Shown here: positions 1-12,200 of the stretch, one piece after another
Numbering within the stretch: position 1 is the first letter of the stretch
How the letters are laid out: each line of letters opens with the position of its first letter
DNA from: Chimonanthus salicifolius
Taxonomy: Eukaryota > Streptophyta > Magnoliopsida > Laurales > Calycanthaceae
Direction: 5' to 3'
Assembly (NCBI GenBank): GCA_013350335.1
Contig: CM023535.1
Coordinates: 32,272,991 to 32,336,990, forward strand
Length of the DNA stretch: 64,000 nt
Translations under genes and position numbers: made by a program
Notes under the pieces: model-generated
The model's database searches: none
What the model saw: the letters and a program-made list of their open reading frames with translations, nothing else
Told to the model about the DNA's origin: nothing

Positions 1-655
1 TGTCCAACACACTGGGGATATGTAGGGTCTACCATACAATGCCTCAAATGGAGCCATCTTGAGGCTTGCCTAGTAACTGTTGTCATATGAGAACTCGACC
101 AGTGGTAGGTGATCTTCCCAACTGCCCTGGAAGTCTAGCATGTAGATTCTCAGCATATCCTTCAATGTTTGTATTGTTCGCTCTGACTGACTGTCGGTTT
201 GTGGATGGAAAGTTGTGCTATATAACAAATTTGTCCACATAGTCGACTGCATGCTCTGCTACACCTTGTCAGTGAATCTACCATCTCTGTCAAACACAAT
301 AGTCCTGGGTATACCATGTATCCTGATGATATCCATGATATACCGCCGTCCTAGAGTCTCAGACAAGTCTGTCATCTTGATAGGGAGAAAATGTGCAGAC
401 TTGGTTAGATAGTCCACTATAATCCAGATTGCATCATTACCCTTTGAAGACCTCGGCAGCCCTGTCACAAAGTCCATGGCAATGTGTTCCCACTTCCATT
501 TGGGCCAAAGTAGAGGTTTGAACAGCCCTGGCGGCCTCTGATGTTATGTCTTGACCTACTGACAAGTAAGGCAGTGAGAGACAAAGTCAGCCACGTCTCT
601 TTTGAGTCCATGCCACCAATAATGCCTTTTCAGATCATGGTACATTTTGGTGCTA
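1..655 (-). pseudogene. Ty3/gypsy integrase (zinc-binding and catalytic core), broken
   Basis: Minus-strand translation from about 655 leftward shows the integrase HHCC zinc-binding region (histidines in KMYHDLKRHYWWHG, then CLTC at about 560). The catalytic core follows: MDFVTGLP with the first aspartate (about 477), FDRDGRFT with the second, and FHPQTDSQSERTIQTLKDML with the glutamate (about 200-150). These match the DDE integrase that inserts retrotransposon cDNA. In-frame stops follow CLTCQ and VKT near 545-560, and a TAG at 259-261 separates the two longest open pieces, which are in the same frame. The rest, including any chromodomain, is off the left edge. Confidence 0.9.
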
Positions 656-755
656 CCCGGATGGATGGAGAGCTTCTGTCAACAGCTCTGTCCTACAGCC
701 TTGAGGTACATATGTCTGCTCGGAATAAAAGACATTGTTCAGGTCGTAATTCCCA

Positions 756-2290
756 TTATGGTATGACCTCTCCAGTTGACATCTTGGTCCATATTTCTAC
801 CACTTCAGGATCTGTCCACTGCTCTTGTTCAATCTTGGAAACCATACTGAACTGTACCATCAAATTATACATGCTCCCACGATTTTTGCTATGCAAATTG
901 AACTCTCGGATGGTCGTCAGCATTTCCCATTTTTTCATAATCATATTGGCCACAGTTGCATGTGAAATGCGGCTGAGGGCATTCGACACTTTGTTTGCCT
1001 TGCCAGGGTGATATCGCAGTGCAAATTCATAGTCTTGTAGGTTCTTCATCCATCTGCATTGTCTCAAATTGAGCTCCTTTTGATTGAACAGGTATTTTAA
1101 GCTTTTATGGTCTGAAAACACCTAAATTTCTCACCATATAGATAGTGTCTCCAGCTTTTGAGAGCGAAGACCACTGCAACTAGTTCCAAATCATGAGTGG
1201 GATAGTTGTGTTCATGGATTTTCAGTTGCCTTGAACCATATGCCATCACATGATCACTTTGAGTGAGAGAGCACCCAAGTCATTCTCCTGAAGTATCACA
1301 GTATACTTCATATCCCTTGCCTCTCTCCGGCAAAATCAGAATGGGAGTTGTGATAAGCTTTTGTTTCGGATCCTCAAACTTTCGATTGCACATGTCAGAC
1401 CATTCAAATTTGACTCCTTTCTGAGTTAGTCGGGTGAGTGGAGCCGCAATCTTTGAGAAGTCCATAATAAATTTCTGATAGTAGCCAGCCAGTCCCAGAA
1501 AATTGCGGATTTCGGACACATTCTTCGGAGTTTTCCAGTCTCTAACCTCTGCCACTTTAGCCTGGTCCACAACTATTCCTCCTGCTGATATGACGTGCCC
1601 CAAGAAGTTGACCTCAGATAACCAAAACTCACACTTGCTCGCTTTGGCATATAACTGATTCTTCTTCAGTGTATCCATGACTATCCTCAGATGCTCAGCA
1701 TGCTCCTCTTGACTGGTGGAATAAACCAGAATATCGTCAATGAAGACAATGACGAACTTATCTAGACAAGGATGGAATATTTTGTTTATCAGATCCATGA
1801 ACACGGCTGATGCATTTGTAAGTCCAAAAGGCATGACCACATATTTGTACAGTTCATACCGAGTTTTGAAGGCCGTCTTTTCTATGTCCTCATCCCTGAC
1901 ATGGATTTGATGGTAGTCTGACATAAGATCAATCTTGGAGAAATGGCTGGAGCCTCTGAGTTGATCGAACATATCATCAATTCTGGGCAGGGGGTACTTG
2001 TTCCTGACAGTCAGCTGATTCAACTTCCTGTAATCCACACTCATCCGAAGAGTACCATCTTTCTTCTTTACGAACAATACCAGTGCTCCCCAGGATGAGG
2101 TGCTGTACCGGATGAATCCCAGTCTGAGCAACTCATCAATTTGTTTCTTCAGCTCTGACATTTCTACAGGGGCCATCCGGTAATGAGGTAATGATACAGG
2201 AGTAGTGCCAGGATAGACCTTAATCTCGAAGTCAATCTCTCTTTTTGGAGGTAAACCAGGGAGTTCTGCCGGAATATCTCTACGTAGTCA
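756..2290 (-). pseudogene. Ty3/gypsy reverse transcriptase and RNase H, broken
   Basis: The frame is open from 2287 to 1280 on the minus strand. It starts in the linker region ([14 protein letters not shown]), passes the RT fingers ([20 protein letters not shown]) and palm, and has the catalytic box FIDDILVYS (F-IDD in place of Y-IDD, common in plant Ty3 elements). Thumb sequence [13 protein letters not shown] follows. A TGA at 1280-1282 interrupts the RNase H start (CDTSGE*LGC); the same frame then continues to about 1125, where a single missing base shifts it. The last block ([25 protein letters not shown]) is open at 1121-756. The upstream stop is a TGA at 2288-2290. Few lesions remain, so the copy is not very old. 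Confidence 0.93.
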
Positions 2291-2374
2291 TTTTACTACC
2301 AAAGGTAGTTCCGCCACCGGTGCCTTGTCTAATCTGATACTGTTCAGTATGAGATGGTTCATTTCTTCATGTAA

Positions 2375-2779
2375 TCACCTGGTCATAGGAATGCTCTGTC
2401 TGTTGGCATGTACTATAAACCGTTTTCCCTCGGGTGACCAGAATATCACTCTGCGAAGGTGACAGTCAATGCCGTCCTGAAAGGTAGCCAACCAGTCCAT
2501 GCCAAATATGATGTCGTATTCTGTCATCTCCAGTACCGGATAGTTGAATTGAAATCTGAACTCAGAAAGTTCAATGTCCACGGAGGTGCAGATTAGACCT
2601 AGTGATGTGTCTCCAACAGGGGATACAAGAGTGAGTGCCGTGGATAGTTGTTGTACTAAGATACCAGTAGTAGATATGAAGGTAACAAATATAAAGGAGT
2701 GGGATGCTCCTGAATCAAATAACGCAATAGCATAAGAACTACCAACTACTGCCATACCTTGAATCACCGAGTGATCCAC
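2375..2779 (-). pseudogene. Ty3/gypsy retropepsin-like aspartic protease
   Basis: This open stretch of 134 residues on the minus strand contains the active-site motif LFDSGASHSFI and the later DIIFGMDWL motif typical of plant Ty3 proteases, which cut the Gag-Pol polyprotein. It lies between the gag zinc knuckle (about 2935-2980) and RT (2287 on), the normal order. It is a piece of a polyprotein, so the ATG at 2779 is only the first methionine in the open stretch. A stop near 2374 separates it from RT. Confidence 0.88.
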
Positions 2780-2924
2780 CGTCTCTAGAGGAGGAACTAA
2801 AGCATACAGCGGTCCAGATCCTACCGGAATGGGTGCCCGTCCTGTCTGGTTGTGTGCCCTAGACGCTTGCGACTGAGCTGGCCGAGCTAGGAGACGGAAA
2901 GAACCCCTGGAGTAAGAAGGTTTG

Positions 2925-3872
2925 TTGTTCTATGGATACTCCCTCTTTATATGGCCCTGTTGGCCACACTGATAACAGATGATAGCACCTCAAGGAGACT
3001 GAGAGACTGGTCCTGATGTGAAGGGCTGACTAGGACGAAAACCACCAGTGGAAGCAGTGGAGGCTGAGGGTTTCCTAAAGTTGGGTCTGAATTTCTTGCG
3101 AGGGCGGAAAGAATCTCCTCTGCTCTGGCTTCGTCTGTTCTCCACAAATCTGGCTGTCTCCATCAGCTCTTATTTGGCTATGCTGGCTCGAATCACTTCT
3201 GCCAAAGTAGTTGATTTGAAAATAGTGACTTTGGCTCTGATGCTAGGTCGCAAGCCTCGCTCAAACTTTCATGCCTTCTTATATTCTAGTGTCCACCATG
3301 TATAGAGCATAGCATGATAGACAAGGGAATTCTTGATAGTACTCTGCGACGGTCATGGGGCCCTGGACCAAAGCTATGAATGCCTGTGTCTAGTTCTCAT
3401 TCTCCTCCTCTGGAAAGAAATGGTCCAGAAACATCCTAGTGAACTGGTCCCAAGTCATCTTTGTTCTATTCGCCGTTGGAGTCTGCGCTTGTTGTTGTTA
3501 TATGACCTTCCACCATTTGCCTGCATAGTCTACCAATTGTGACGTAGCCAGCAGTATTCGGTCCTGATCATTGGTGATCTTAAGTAGCTTCAAGATCTTC
3601 GTGATATTCTCAATCCAATTCTCTGCTCTTGCAGGTCCCTCCTTCCATTTGAAATAAAGGGGACGCTGCTGTTGGAAATCTTTGACCATTGTTCGGTCCT
3701 AGGATTCATTGGAAGTAGCGCCTCCGTTGCCGTTCTGGTGTTGCTGTAGAATGGAGGTGACTACTCCCTGCACTAGGCTCTGCAGCTCGGGAGATACCTC
3801 AGGAATATTCACACTGTCCTTTCCCTCTTCCTAATTCAGGTTCTGTTAGGTATTTCTTCTTCGTGGAGTCAT
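2925..3872 (-). pseudogene. Ty3/gypsy gag, degenerate, with a damaged zinc knuckle
   Basis: A start codon at 3872-3870 (minus) opens MTPRRRN, followed soon by stops. The retrotransposon gag domain is recognisable at 3689-3498 (FKWKEGPARAENWIENITKI ... DYAGKWWKVI). A nucleocapsid knuckle is near 2980-2935: CYQCGQQGHIKREYP, in which the first two Cys and the His of the CX2CX4HX4C motif are present but the fourth ligand is Tyr. The next codon is followed by TAG. Gag forms the virus-like particle and the knuckle binds the RNA. Frame changes between 3498 and 3150 mean there is no continuous reading frame. Confidence 0.8.
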
Positions 3873-3899
3873 TTTCCTAAGTCATCGAAACATTGGTTG

Positions 3900-4557
3900 A
3901 CTTAATTTTCTCCTAAGAATTTGTGTTCAAATACTTTGAAGTTATACTTGATCAAGTAATCATTGGGAGGGGGAAGTTCTGTTTAGTTCTCTTATATATC
4001 ACTTTGTGTTTCTTACTTGGGAAAATTGCCTAAGTGACATCTTGTATTTCTTGTTTTGGGGAAATCCTAGATATCACATAGTATTTCTCATTTGGGGGAA
4101 ATTTCCTAAGTATAGTATCTTTTATTTGGGAAAATTTCATAAGTATAGTATTTCTCATTTGGGGAAATTTCCCTAGTATCATATAGTGTTCCTTATTTTG
4201 GGAAAATCATGTAATTTTTCTTGTTTGGGAAATCATATAATGTTTCTTGTTTTGGGAAAATCTCCTAAGTATCATATATTGTTTCTTGTTCGGGCGGGGG
4301 GGTGGTGAAGAGTAAATGACCTATTTCGCTATGTTTGATAAATCTACTATTTATAGTGATTGCCCTTACCTTGCTATTGTTTTTCTCATCAAAGGTTGTT
4401 CTCAGATTGAATGCTTACAGTCTGATTCTCATCCAAGTAAATTAATTTGGCCCCCATGCAGCGGACTCCGAGGAGTCGGTCATTTGGGATTCCCATATGT
4501 CAATAACACATGATACCATATTAATCTTACTTTGCGAGACTCAAAACTTTAGGCTTC
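3900..4557 (-). repeat. Gypsy leader with imperfect tandem repeats
   Basis: This is the untranslated leader between primer-binding site and gag. From about 3960 to 4290 it carries roughly seven imperfect 30-60-bp repeats built on the plus-strand words TTTGGGGAAAT, CCTAAGTAT and TAGTATTTCTC. No coding sequence is seen. Leader repeats in LTR elements often lie in the packaging region, but no such function can be shown here. Confidence 0.6.
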
Positions 4558-4569
4558 GCTCTGATACCA
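4558..4569 (-). promoter_or_regulatory. Primer-binding site of the gypsy element (tRNA-iMet type)
   Basis: The minus strand reads TGGTATCAGAGC, complementary to the 3' end of plant initiator methionine tRNA. It lies two bases inside the LTR end at 4572, as expected for the start of minus-strand cDNA synthesis. It fixes the element's orientation and inner LTR border. Confidence 0.93.
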
Positions 4570-4608
4570 ACTGTAACGCCCAACCCTATTTCACTTGCAT
4601 AAATCAGA

Positions 4609-4655
<47 letters not shown>
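4609..4655. repeat. (TA)n microsatellite
   Basis: A run of about 22 TA dinucleotides lies just inside the LTR end near the primer-binding site. It is probably a length-variable simple repeat. Confidence 0.95.
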
Positions 4656-4658
<3 letters not shown>

Positions 4659-6839
4659 ATAAGTGAGAGAGGACAGGCCGTTACGACGCGAGTCAAGTCC
4701 GAGTTTCCAAAACCCGACCCGTGACTGGCACTATTACATGTGCGTGGACTAAGTCCACTAAAACATTTACAGACGCTTATCTCATTGCTTGCAGAATAAT
4801 TTATCTGATGCTATTCATTTTCTTAACGTCATTAGGTAAAGAAAGCCAATCACCATAAAATTTCAATAAAACTAAAGATTATCAAACCATAGCAAATAAG
4901 TTCTAACGTGTCCAAATAGTCTAAATTAATAGAACCCAAAATACAAGTCCTCCGAATACATCATTGAAATCAAAACTAAGCAATTTAAACTTCAATCTTC
5001 CAAGCTCCTACGCTTGGCTCCCTTCTGGTCCTACGTCCTTTTCCTTAGTATTTCCTATTCCAACATCTGTAAGGTAGAAGTAGGGCATTAGTCAACATGC
5101 CCAGTAGGTATTCCAATTAGGGTTAGGGTACACATATGAGTAATATTAGAATATCATAAATCAAGGGTTTATACATCATTAAGGGCATATTTTGTAAAAA
5201 CATCTTGTAAGTAATAAAACAATGCATGATGTCCATATCATAATCATGTTAACATAAGTGTCATGTCATGGGTGTCAATGCCAAATGAAAACCCACCCAA
5301 TGTCCATACCCAATCACATCATATATCAATCAATGGTTTCCTTGGCCAATTATGTCCACAGTGTTTGAGGCGGCAACCACCAGGGCACTGTATACCCATC
5401 CACAGATTAACCGAGATTGCCGGTGGAGTGCCGTCTCCTCCCTCTGCGCAGGATTTTGGGACTGATTACCCAAGAGCTTTTTGGCCCAATTACGCAGTAC
5501 TTTTCTATCAACCAAATGTAACCAAATCTCAACCGTTCATATTGTAACAACTCGACCCGATTTTTCAGTGTTTTAGGATCTTGGTAGCAGTGGGGTGAGT
5601 GTGGGTCCCGTGGTTGGTCCTAATTTGCCCAATTTTGAGTTCAGACACTCAAAGGGTACTTTGGTAATTTTAAAGTATTGAATATTTTATTGTTTAAAAA
5701 GCTTGAAAATCACACGTTATCTTCCTCGATGTTTGATTTTTATGGGTTTTAAATTATTTATTTGTTTATTTATTTGAAAATTTAAGATTTAATTTTTATT
5801 TCTCTTTCCAAAAAAAAAAAAAGGGAGAGGAAACCCTAACTTAAAAGCCCCTCCCCCAAAACCCTAAACCCTTATACCCATTTCACGCATAGCAGCTCGC
5901 TACAGTGCCGCCACACCCTTCTCTTCTCTCCCCCTCCATTTGCGCAGCCACCGTTGTGCCCTTCCCCCCTCTCTCTGATCCCCCTATCCGATCCTCCTCC
6001 ACTTCTATCATCTTCCCTCCTCTCTTTTGCATCTCTCGTTCTCTCCTTTCTCGGTCTCTCCTCTCTTTTCAGATCCCCTCCTCTTCTCTCAGCGTCTCTC
6101 CCCACCTTCTCCCGCACCTCCATCTCATCCGAGCAGCCCCAGTTCCGTCAGAGTTGCCGGAATCCAACACCCTCACCGCCGTCTCTCAGATTCACTCTTG
6201 GGTACTTCTCTTTCCTCTCCTCTCTTTTCTGATTTTCTCTCTTTTTCCTTACTTTTCTTTCATTTTCGTTCCCTTTCCTCTATTTTCCTTCTTTTTCCCT
6301 TTTTTCTTGCGGGGTTACTGAGCCAACTCAAACGATCACCGAGTTGACTCAGTTGAGTTCAGTTTTGAGCAACCCAGGCCCAGTCCGCTATGTAGCCTAG
6401 TGGGTCTGGGGGCCCACCCAGCTAACCAGACTTGGTTCAGCCAGACCCAATTCGGCCAGTCAGGCCCAGTCCTAGTTTGGCCCAACCTTCAGCCCAGCCT
6501 GATTTCAGGTCTGACCCAATTCGGCCCTGCCCGATTTTAGGCCCGGCCCGTTTCGACCCAGTTTCGGGCCCGACCCAATTTCAAACACAGTTTCTAGTTT
6601 TGGGCTCAGTTTTGAGCCCGGCCCAATTTTGGACCCAGTTTCAGTTTCGGGCCCACTTCAGTTCGGTTTGGACCCAACTCGCTTTTGGGCCCATTTGTAG
6701 TCCAGACTTAGTTTGACCCGTTTTGCTCGATTACTTATCCTTGTGCTCTCGTTTCAACAGATTGAACTTCCTTCAACCCAGCGGATCCGTTTTCTCCCTT
6801 TGGATTTTAGCAACACGCACACAGGTGAGGGGACTCACC

Positions 6840-9800
6840 TGTAACACCCCGATTTCTCAATAAGATGAATATTTACGAAAATGCCCCTGGATTGGTGAAT
6901 TCAATAAATGTGATTGTAAATAAGGAAATAGTGGGGTCCATTGCTCAAATTAAGATCATATGAGCACATTATGAATGTCAAGTTTGATTGGATGGGTAAT
7001 TTCTCAATGAAGTGGATAAATTACGAAAATGCCCCTGATGTGTTAAATTAATTATTTTGTGATGTTAAGTAAGGAAATGGTATGGCCCATTGCTCAAATT
7101 AAGATCATATGAGCACATTATGAATGTCAAGTTTGATTGGATGAGTAATTTACATCAATTGGGTCAAAAATGGCTAAATGGGTCAAAGGGCCCAAATGGG
7201 ACCCATCGGGTCTTACTGGAGTATTTGACCATTTTGTGATTTTAAATTAAATGGGGTTAAGCCTATTTGATTGGAAATCAAGTGGAGAAAAAATGGGTAG
7301 GCTTGATCCATATGTAAAAACCAATTAGAAATGACCAAAATACCATAATTGGGTCATGGAGTCAAAAACGGGTCAAGGAGCTAAAAGTGGACCCAACGGG
7401 TCGAGTTGACTATGGTTGACCTTGTGGACCCTCTAGGGAGCTAAAACACGAGTTAAATCAGTTGAGTGGGACTGAAGTGAGTTGGAATTAAATCAAGGGT
7501 TGAGTTAACTCATGTGCATTGAATGAAATGCATTAATTATGGTGAGTTGGACATTGAGTTGAGTGAGTCAAAAATGGAAGTCAAATGGGCTGAAAATTCA
7601 GTGAGATAAGTGGGGTGGCTGTTTTGAGAGTTACAAATACAAGGTTAACCAAGGGGCTAGTCATTGGAATATGGAGAGTTTTATTTAAAAGTGAAACTCC
7701 AAGATAGATATTAAAACCAATGGGAGTTACAAAGTGTGTTCACACTTGGAGGAGGGGAGTTTCATTTCAAGAATGAAACTCTCAAATGGGACATTGATGA
7801 GGATCAAATGGGCTGAATGGAGCTGCTGTATTATAGAGTTACAAATGAGGTTTTGACTTTTAAAATTCAAATATGATAAGACTACACATTGGAGTGGGGG
7901 GAAGGTTTCATTTCTAGATGAAACCCCCATGTAAGATGATAATGAGAGGAGGAAGAAAAGGAGAGGTTACACAAATACCAGCATGGGAGATGTTGGAGAG
8001 CTTGGGGAGGTTTCATTGCATAGATGAAACCCCCAAGTAAGCATAAAGGACTTGGGGTTAATATGGGAGTTACATGCGAGGCAAGTTTGGGCTGAATTTG
8101 AGTAGCCAAAAGAGGTTCAATTTTCTATCTCTATCTCTCTCTCTCTTTGTTGTCTTCTACATTCCAAAAGCAAGAACAACAGCTGGTTACTGATTTGCAA
8201 TCAGTCCTTGGTTGATTTCTTTCACCAAGACAAAAGCACACTTTGAGCAAAAGGAGTTGGCACCAAGGTTTAAGATCAAAGTTTCCTTTCTCTCTCTTCC
8301 TCCCTCAAATCCATGTCATCTGGCTGAAGTATTCCAAGGAGATTGCAGCAAGGTCAGTCTCAGCCCAAAGAACAGTAAGAGAGAAGGAGAGGTCAAGCAA
8401 ATAAAGGGTCAAGAAAGGAGTCAAAAGAACCGAAGGAGACGTGGTGTTCGTAAGTGCATTTTGAACTCTTGTTTAATAGATTGGTTAAGAAAATGAGATC
8501 TGGCCATCGTATGGACAGATCCATCAATGGTTTAAATATGGGATTATGATGTTTAAAAGTGATAAAATATGGACCATAGGGTTCAGCCCTTTGGATGGCC
8601 GAACCCCATGGGAAAACTTGGTGATTTTTATGGTGTTTGAGAGATGAAATTCATATTATGTATTGAAGTTCTTTTAAAGGATTTTAAAGGGAGATAAGGT
8701 CACTGATTTTGACCAGTTATTACATGGCTGAATTATGTGTTTATTAAGCTAAATACTGATAAAAAAATATGGACAAATATTGGAGGGTTTACATCAAGGA
8801 AACCTTGGGGTTCGGCCATGTGTATGGCCTAACCCCATGGACTGTTTTTATGGTTATTTGGGTCAAGTGTAGGATGGATTTTTATGTAAACATAATGTGC
8901 TTTGATTTAAGAATAAACCAAATTTATAAATGGATAAATGGATCTAAACCATAGGCCATGAGGTTCAGCCAATTGGGTGGGCCGAACCCCATGAAATGGT
9001 ATGACATTTCATGGAAGTATTAAATGGTTTTGTGAGATTTTAAAGGATTTAAAGTGAAGATAAGCTTACTGTTTTTAGGTAACTATGGCTTGGCTGAACC
9101 ATATTAATACTATGGTTAAATTATGGATTAAAACCATGGACAATGGTTGGATTAATTACACCAAGAACCCCATGGACTGTTATGTGGATATTTGGATTGA
9201 GTTTTACAAAATGGAAATCATACAAAGTGATGGGCTTATTGGATGGTTTTGAAAGGTAAAAATATGGTAACATTATACTGTTATCCTATGTCTAAATGAG
9301 ACCAAAAACATGTTTAAAAGGACCAAAACTATGGGGTTTTATGGCTAAGATAGGACATGGAAGTTTAAGTGGATTTTTGGGTTTTAGATCAGAATCATAT
9401 GGTCAAATGATTAACTTGCTGCCATGTACGTAGGGTATTCGAATTTCTAGAACGGTGAACAAGCCGTGATCGGAAGACGGTCCAAAGGAAGGGTCGAACA
9501 AAGTAAACTATTGTAGGTTTCCTACCTTTATTGTAACCACTATTTCATATGCTGTTTTATGTTGATTTCGATAACTTATATGATTGTAAAGTTATGTTTC
9601 TAAATGACATGTTTGCATAGACATCTCATGCATGGCATGGGATGATGGTGTTGTAACCGGAGGCCACACTCCGTCGGGGCGTCCGAAAGACCACTGTGGG
9701 GTACCCTGATGATGAGAATCCCATTAGGAGGAATCCGGAGGCCACACTCCGTCGGGGCGTCCGAAAGACCACTGTGGGTTACCTTGACGATGAGAATCCC

Positions 9801-10443
9801 GTCAAGTGATGGCTGTGTTGAATGGTGATGGGTGGGACTCATTACATGTTCATTTCATACATAGCATGTTTTTATGGAATTTTGTCTCACATGTATTATT
9901 ATTATGTATATGCATGTTTTATATGCTAACATGTGGTAGCCCTGATTCGGGAACCTACTGGGCGCGTTGATCTAACGCCCTAATTCTATCCTCAAAGGAG
10001 ATTGCAGGTACAAGCAAGGGGAAAGGAAAGGTCATTGACCAGGAGGGGAGCTGAGCCTAAGTGCTTTAATGATGGATTTGGATTACGTTATATTACTGTC
10101 ATTTGAATACTATTGTTGGACATGTAATAATTCGTTATTTGCTATGGTTTGATTAGGATAATAACCTGTGGATGGTTGATCTATGTTATTTAATATTTAA
10201 GACTGTTACTTGCTATCTCGTCTTTCTATTCCGCAATTATCTAGATTATTCCGCATGTTGATGTTAGTTCCATGTGTGATTCATAATCATGGTCTATTCC
10301 ATGTACACATGGGTGGCCAGTTAAGGTTCAGACTTGGGTAGTCTGAACTTAACTCGCGTCGTGACGCCGCCCGCTCTCTTCCGATGTTTATTTTAAAAAA
10401 AAAAATTAGACTCTGAAATTCTCGGAAAGGGCGGGGCGTTACA
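6840..10443 (+). mobile_element. Solo LTR (type B), 3.6 kb, nested in 5543-12920
   Basis: It begins TGTAACACCCCGATTTC at 6840, ends GGGCGGGGCGTTACA at 10443, and has perfect duplications TCACC (6835-6839 and 10444-10448). It carries hairpin motifs of two kinds: TTTCAT...ATGAAA (7757-7781, 7904-7925, 8001-8036) and GGTTCGGCC...GGCCGAACC (8578-8606, 8807-8836, 8961-8990). A 78-bp pair of GGAGGCCACACTCCG repeats starts at 9657 and 9735. A (CT)n tract lies at 8125-8150. There is no coding capacity beyond chance frames. Confidence 0.95.
9657..9812. repeat. 78-bp tandem pair with GGAGGCCACACTCCGTCGGG
   Basis: Two copies start at 9657 and 9735. The same pair with the same 78-bp period recurs in the solo LTR at 14333-17538 (starts 16742 and 16820). 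Diverged forms occur near 26910 and at 29933 and 30010. It is therefore an LTR-family feature, not a chance repeat. Confidence 0.85.
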
Positions 10444-11394
10444 TCACCACTAATTCCACCATGCACTTACGCATACTACTTCTCTATCAAATGTTCGGGT
10501 ACGGAATGCGGCGAATGGGATTCCCTGGTATTATGAGTCACTCCGTAAGGGAGCTATTGATATCATTATGTAGCAGGGACCCCATCCTGGTGTATTCGTA
10601 CCCTTAGCTCATAGGAATATATATGAGTTGTTTATTTGATCTAATGATGGATTGACGGCTTGATAATATGATTGGTTGAAATGTGTGATAACCTGCGATG
10701 TTTGCAATTGATGGTTAATCAACATGTTGTAAGATAGCATGCGGTAGATAGCAGATGGTATTGCCTACTATGTTTGTTTGGAACATGCTTTGATTGATAA
10801 CGTGTTTGGATGGTACATGCTAGTATGTGATAGTTAGAGATGTATACACCTGATGAATGAATGTGATATTATTTTGTATAACCACATTTTATTGTTTAAT
10901 GATGATTGGCTGATAACATGTTCGAGTGCCAATTTGTTGGTCTACTAAAGATAGCTATGCACGTACTTAATTAGGATTCATTATTACTGTTTTGTTAACA
11001 TGTTTATAACCAACTGCGTATGCATGTAGCAAGTAATTGTGGGATGTTAGTGGGGCATAAGTACTAGGCTACACCATGATCTAGAGACTCTCCTTAGTCT
11101 ATCAGGTAGTTGGAGTTGAAGGTGGTGTGAAGCAGCGCAGTGGAAGCGTGGTTGACCTATGGATTACCCGGTGGTGGACCGTGGGTGGATGTACTTCCTA
11201 GTGTGGGTCAGTCTACCCTTTGTGGCCTTTTAATGTGCCTGTGGGAGAGCGTTGTCTGGCTTGGAGGGCAAACTACCCTGGAGTCTCAGTCGGGACAAGC
11301 AGTGAGGCAACCATGATGACCTAAGGGAAGTCCCTGGGTTGGGTATTGATTCACCGAAGGTAGACTTAGAGGTCATTACAGACACGGTACCCGA

Positions 11395-11860
11395 GCGACT
11401 GATGGATGAGGTGATCCCAGAATGACTGAGTAGGCTGAGAAGGTGCTCGTCTGCTCATCGGTCGAGGGATGGTGCGATGAGGGATAGCTCCCGCTGGTAT
11501 GGTTTGTGATCCCCGAATGACCGAGTAGGCTGACGAGGTGCTCGCCTGCTCATCGGTCGAGGGGTGGTGCAATGAGGGACATCTCCTGCTGGTATGGTTT
11601 GTGATTCCCACATGACCGAGTAGGATGAGAATGTGCTCACCTGCTCATTGGTCGAAGGATGGTGCGATGAGAGACATCTCCCGCTTGTATGGTTTGTTAT
11701 CCCCGAATGACCGAGTAGGCTGAGGAGGTGCTCACCTGCTCATCGGTCGAGGGATGGTGCAGTGAGGGACAGCTCCCACTGGTATGGTTTGTGATTCCCA
11801 GATGACCGACTAGGCTGAGGACATGTTCGCCCTCTCATTGGTCGAGGGATGGTGTGATGA
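11395..11860. repeat. 95-bp tandem repeat, about five copies
   Basis: The block TCGAGGRATGGTGCRATGAG recurs at 11461, 11556, 11651, 11746 and 11841, an exact 95-bp period. The unit also holds GACCGAGTAGGCTGA and TGCTCATCGGTCG. It lies inside solo LTR 5543-12920. Confidence 0.93.
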
Positions 11861-11866
11861 ACTGTT

Positions 11867-12200
11867 CCAGGCTAAGACACTTGTAGGGTGGGGACAGCCT
11901 GCGGTGAGGTGTGAGATGATGTTCCACGCTATGACACATGCATGGTGGGTACAGTCTGAGGTATGGTAGTCCAGGCTATGACACATGCAGGGCGGGTATA
12001 GCCTGACGTATGGTAGTCCAGGCTATGACACCTGTAGTGTGGGTACAGTCTGAGGTATGGTATTCCAGACTATGACACGTAAAGGGTCGGTACAGTCTGA
12101 GGTATGGTATTCCAGGCTATGACACTTGCAGTGGATACAGTCTGAGGTATGGTATTCCAGGCTAGGACACCTGTATGGTGGAGACAGCCTATGGTGTGAT
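11867..12200. repeat. 47-bp tandem repeat, about seven copies
   Basis: The words CCAGGCTATGACAC and ACAGTCTGAGGTATGG recur at 11971, 12018, 12065, 12112 and 12157 (period 47, last 45), with more diverged copies to the left. It directly follows the 95-bp array. Confidence 0.92.

Noticed and set aside
541..1011. A 156-codon plus-strand open frame
   Set aside because: It is antisense to the integrase and RNase H regions of the minus-strand gypsy element, which has clear motifs. The plus-strand product has no recognisable domain.
5905..6347. Three overlapping Ser/Pro/Phe-rich open frames
   Set aside because: They come from a C/T-rich low-complexity tract in a solo LTR, where stops are rare in several frames. 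No start context or domain is seen.
9600..9842. Open frame with a repeated GLSDAPTECGL peptide, also seen near 16700-16900
   Set aside because: The peptide repeat is the translation of the 78-bp LTR tandem pair on the opposite strand, and frames shift between copies. It is not a gene.
6840..10443. Reading the TGTAAC...GTTACA units as DNA transposons because the ends are inverted
   Set aside because: The short inverted ends are the usual LTR termini. The 5-bp duplications, TG...CA ends and similarity to the LTR next to the gypsy primer-binding site fit solo LTRs.
11395..12200. Possible CRISPR array
   Set aside because: The repeats are head-to-tail with no unique spacers, the units are imperfect, and the setting is a plant retrotransposon LTR.
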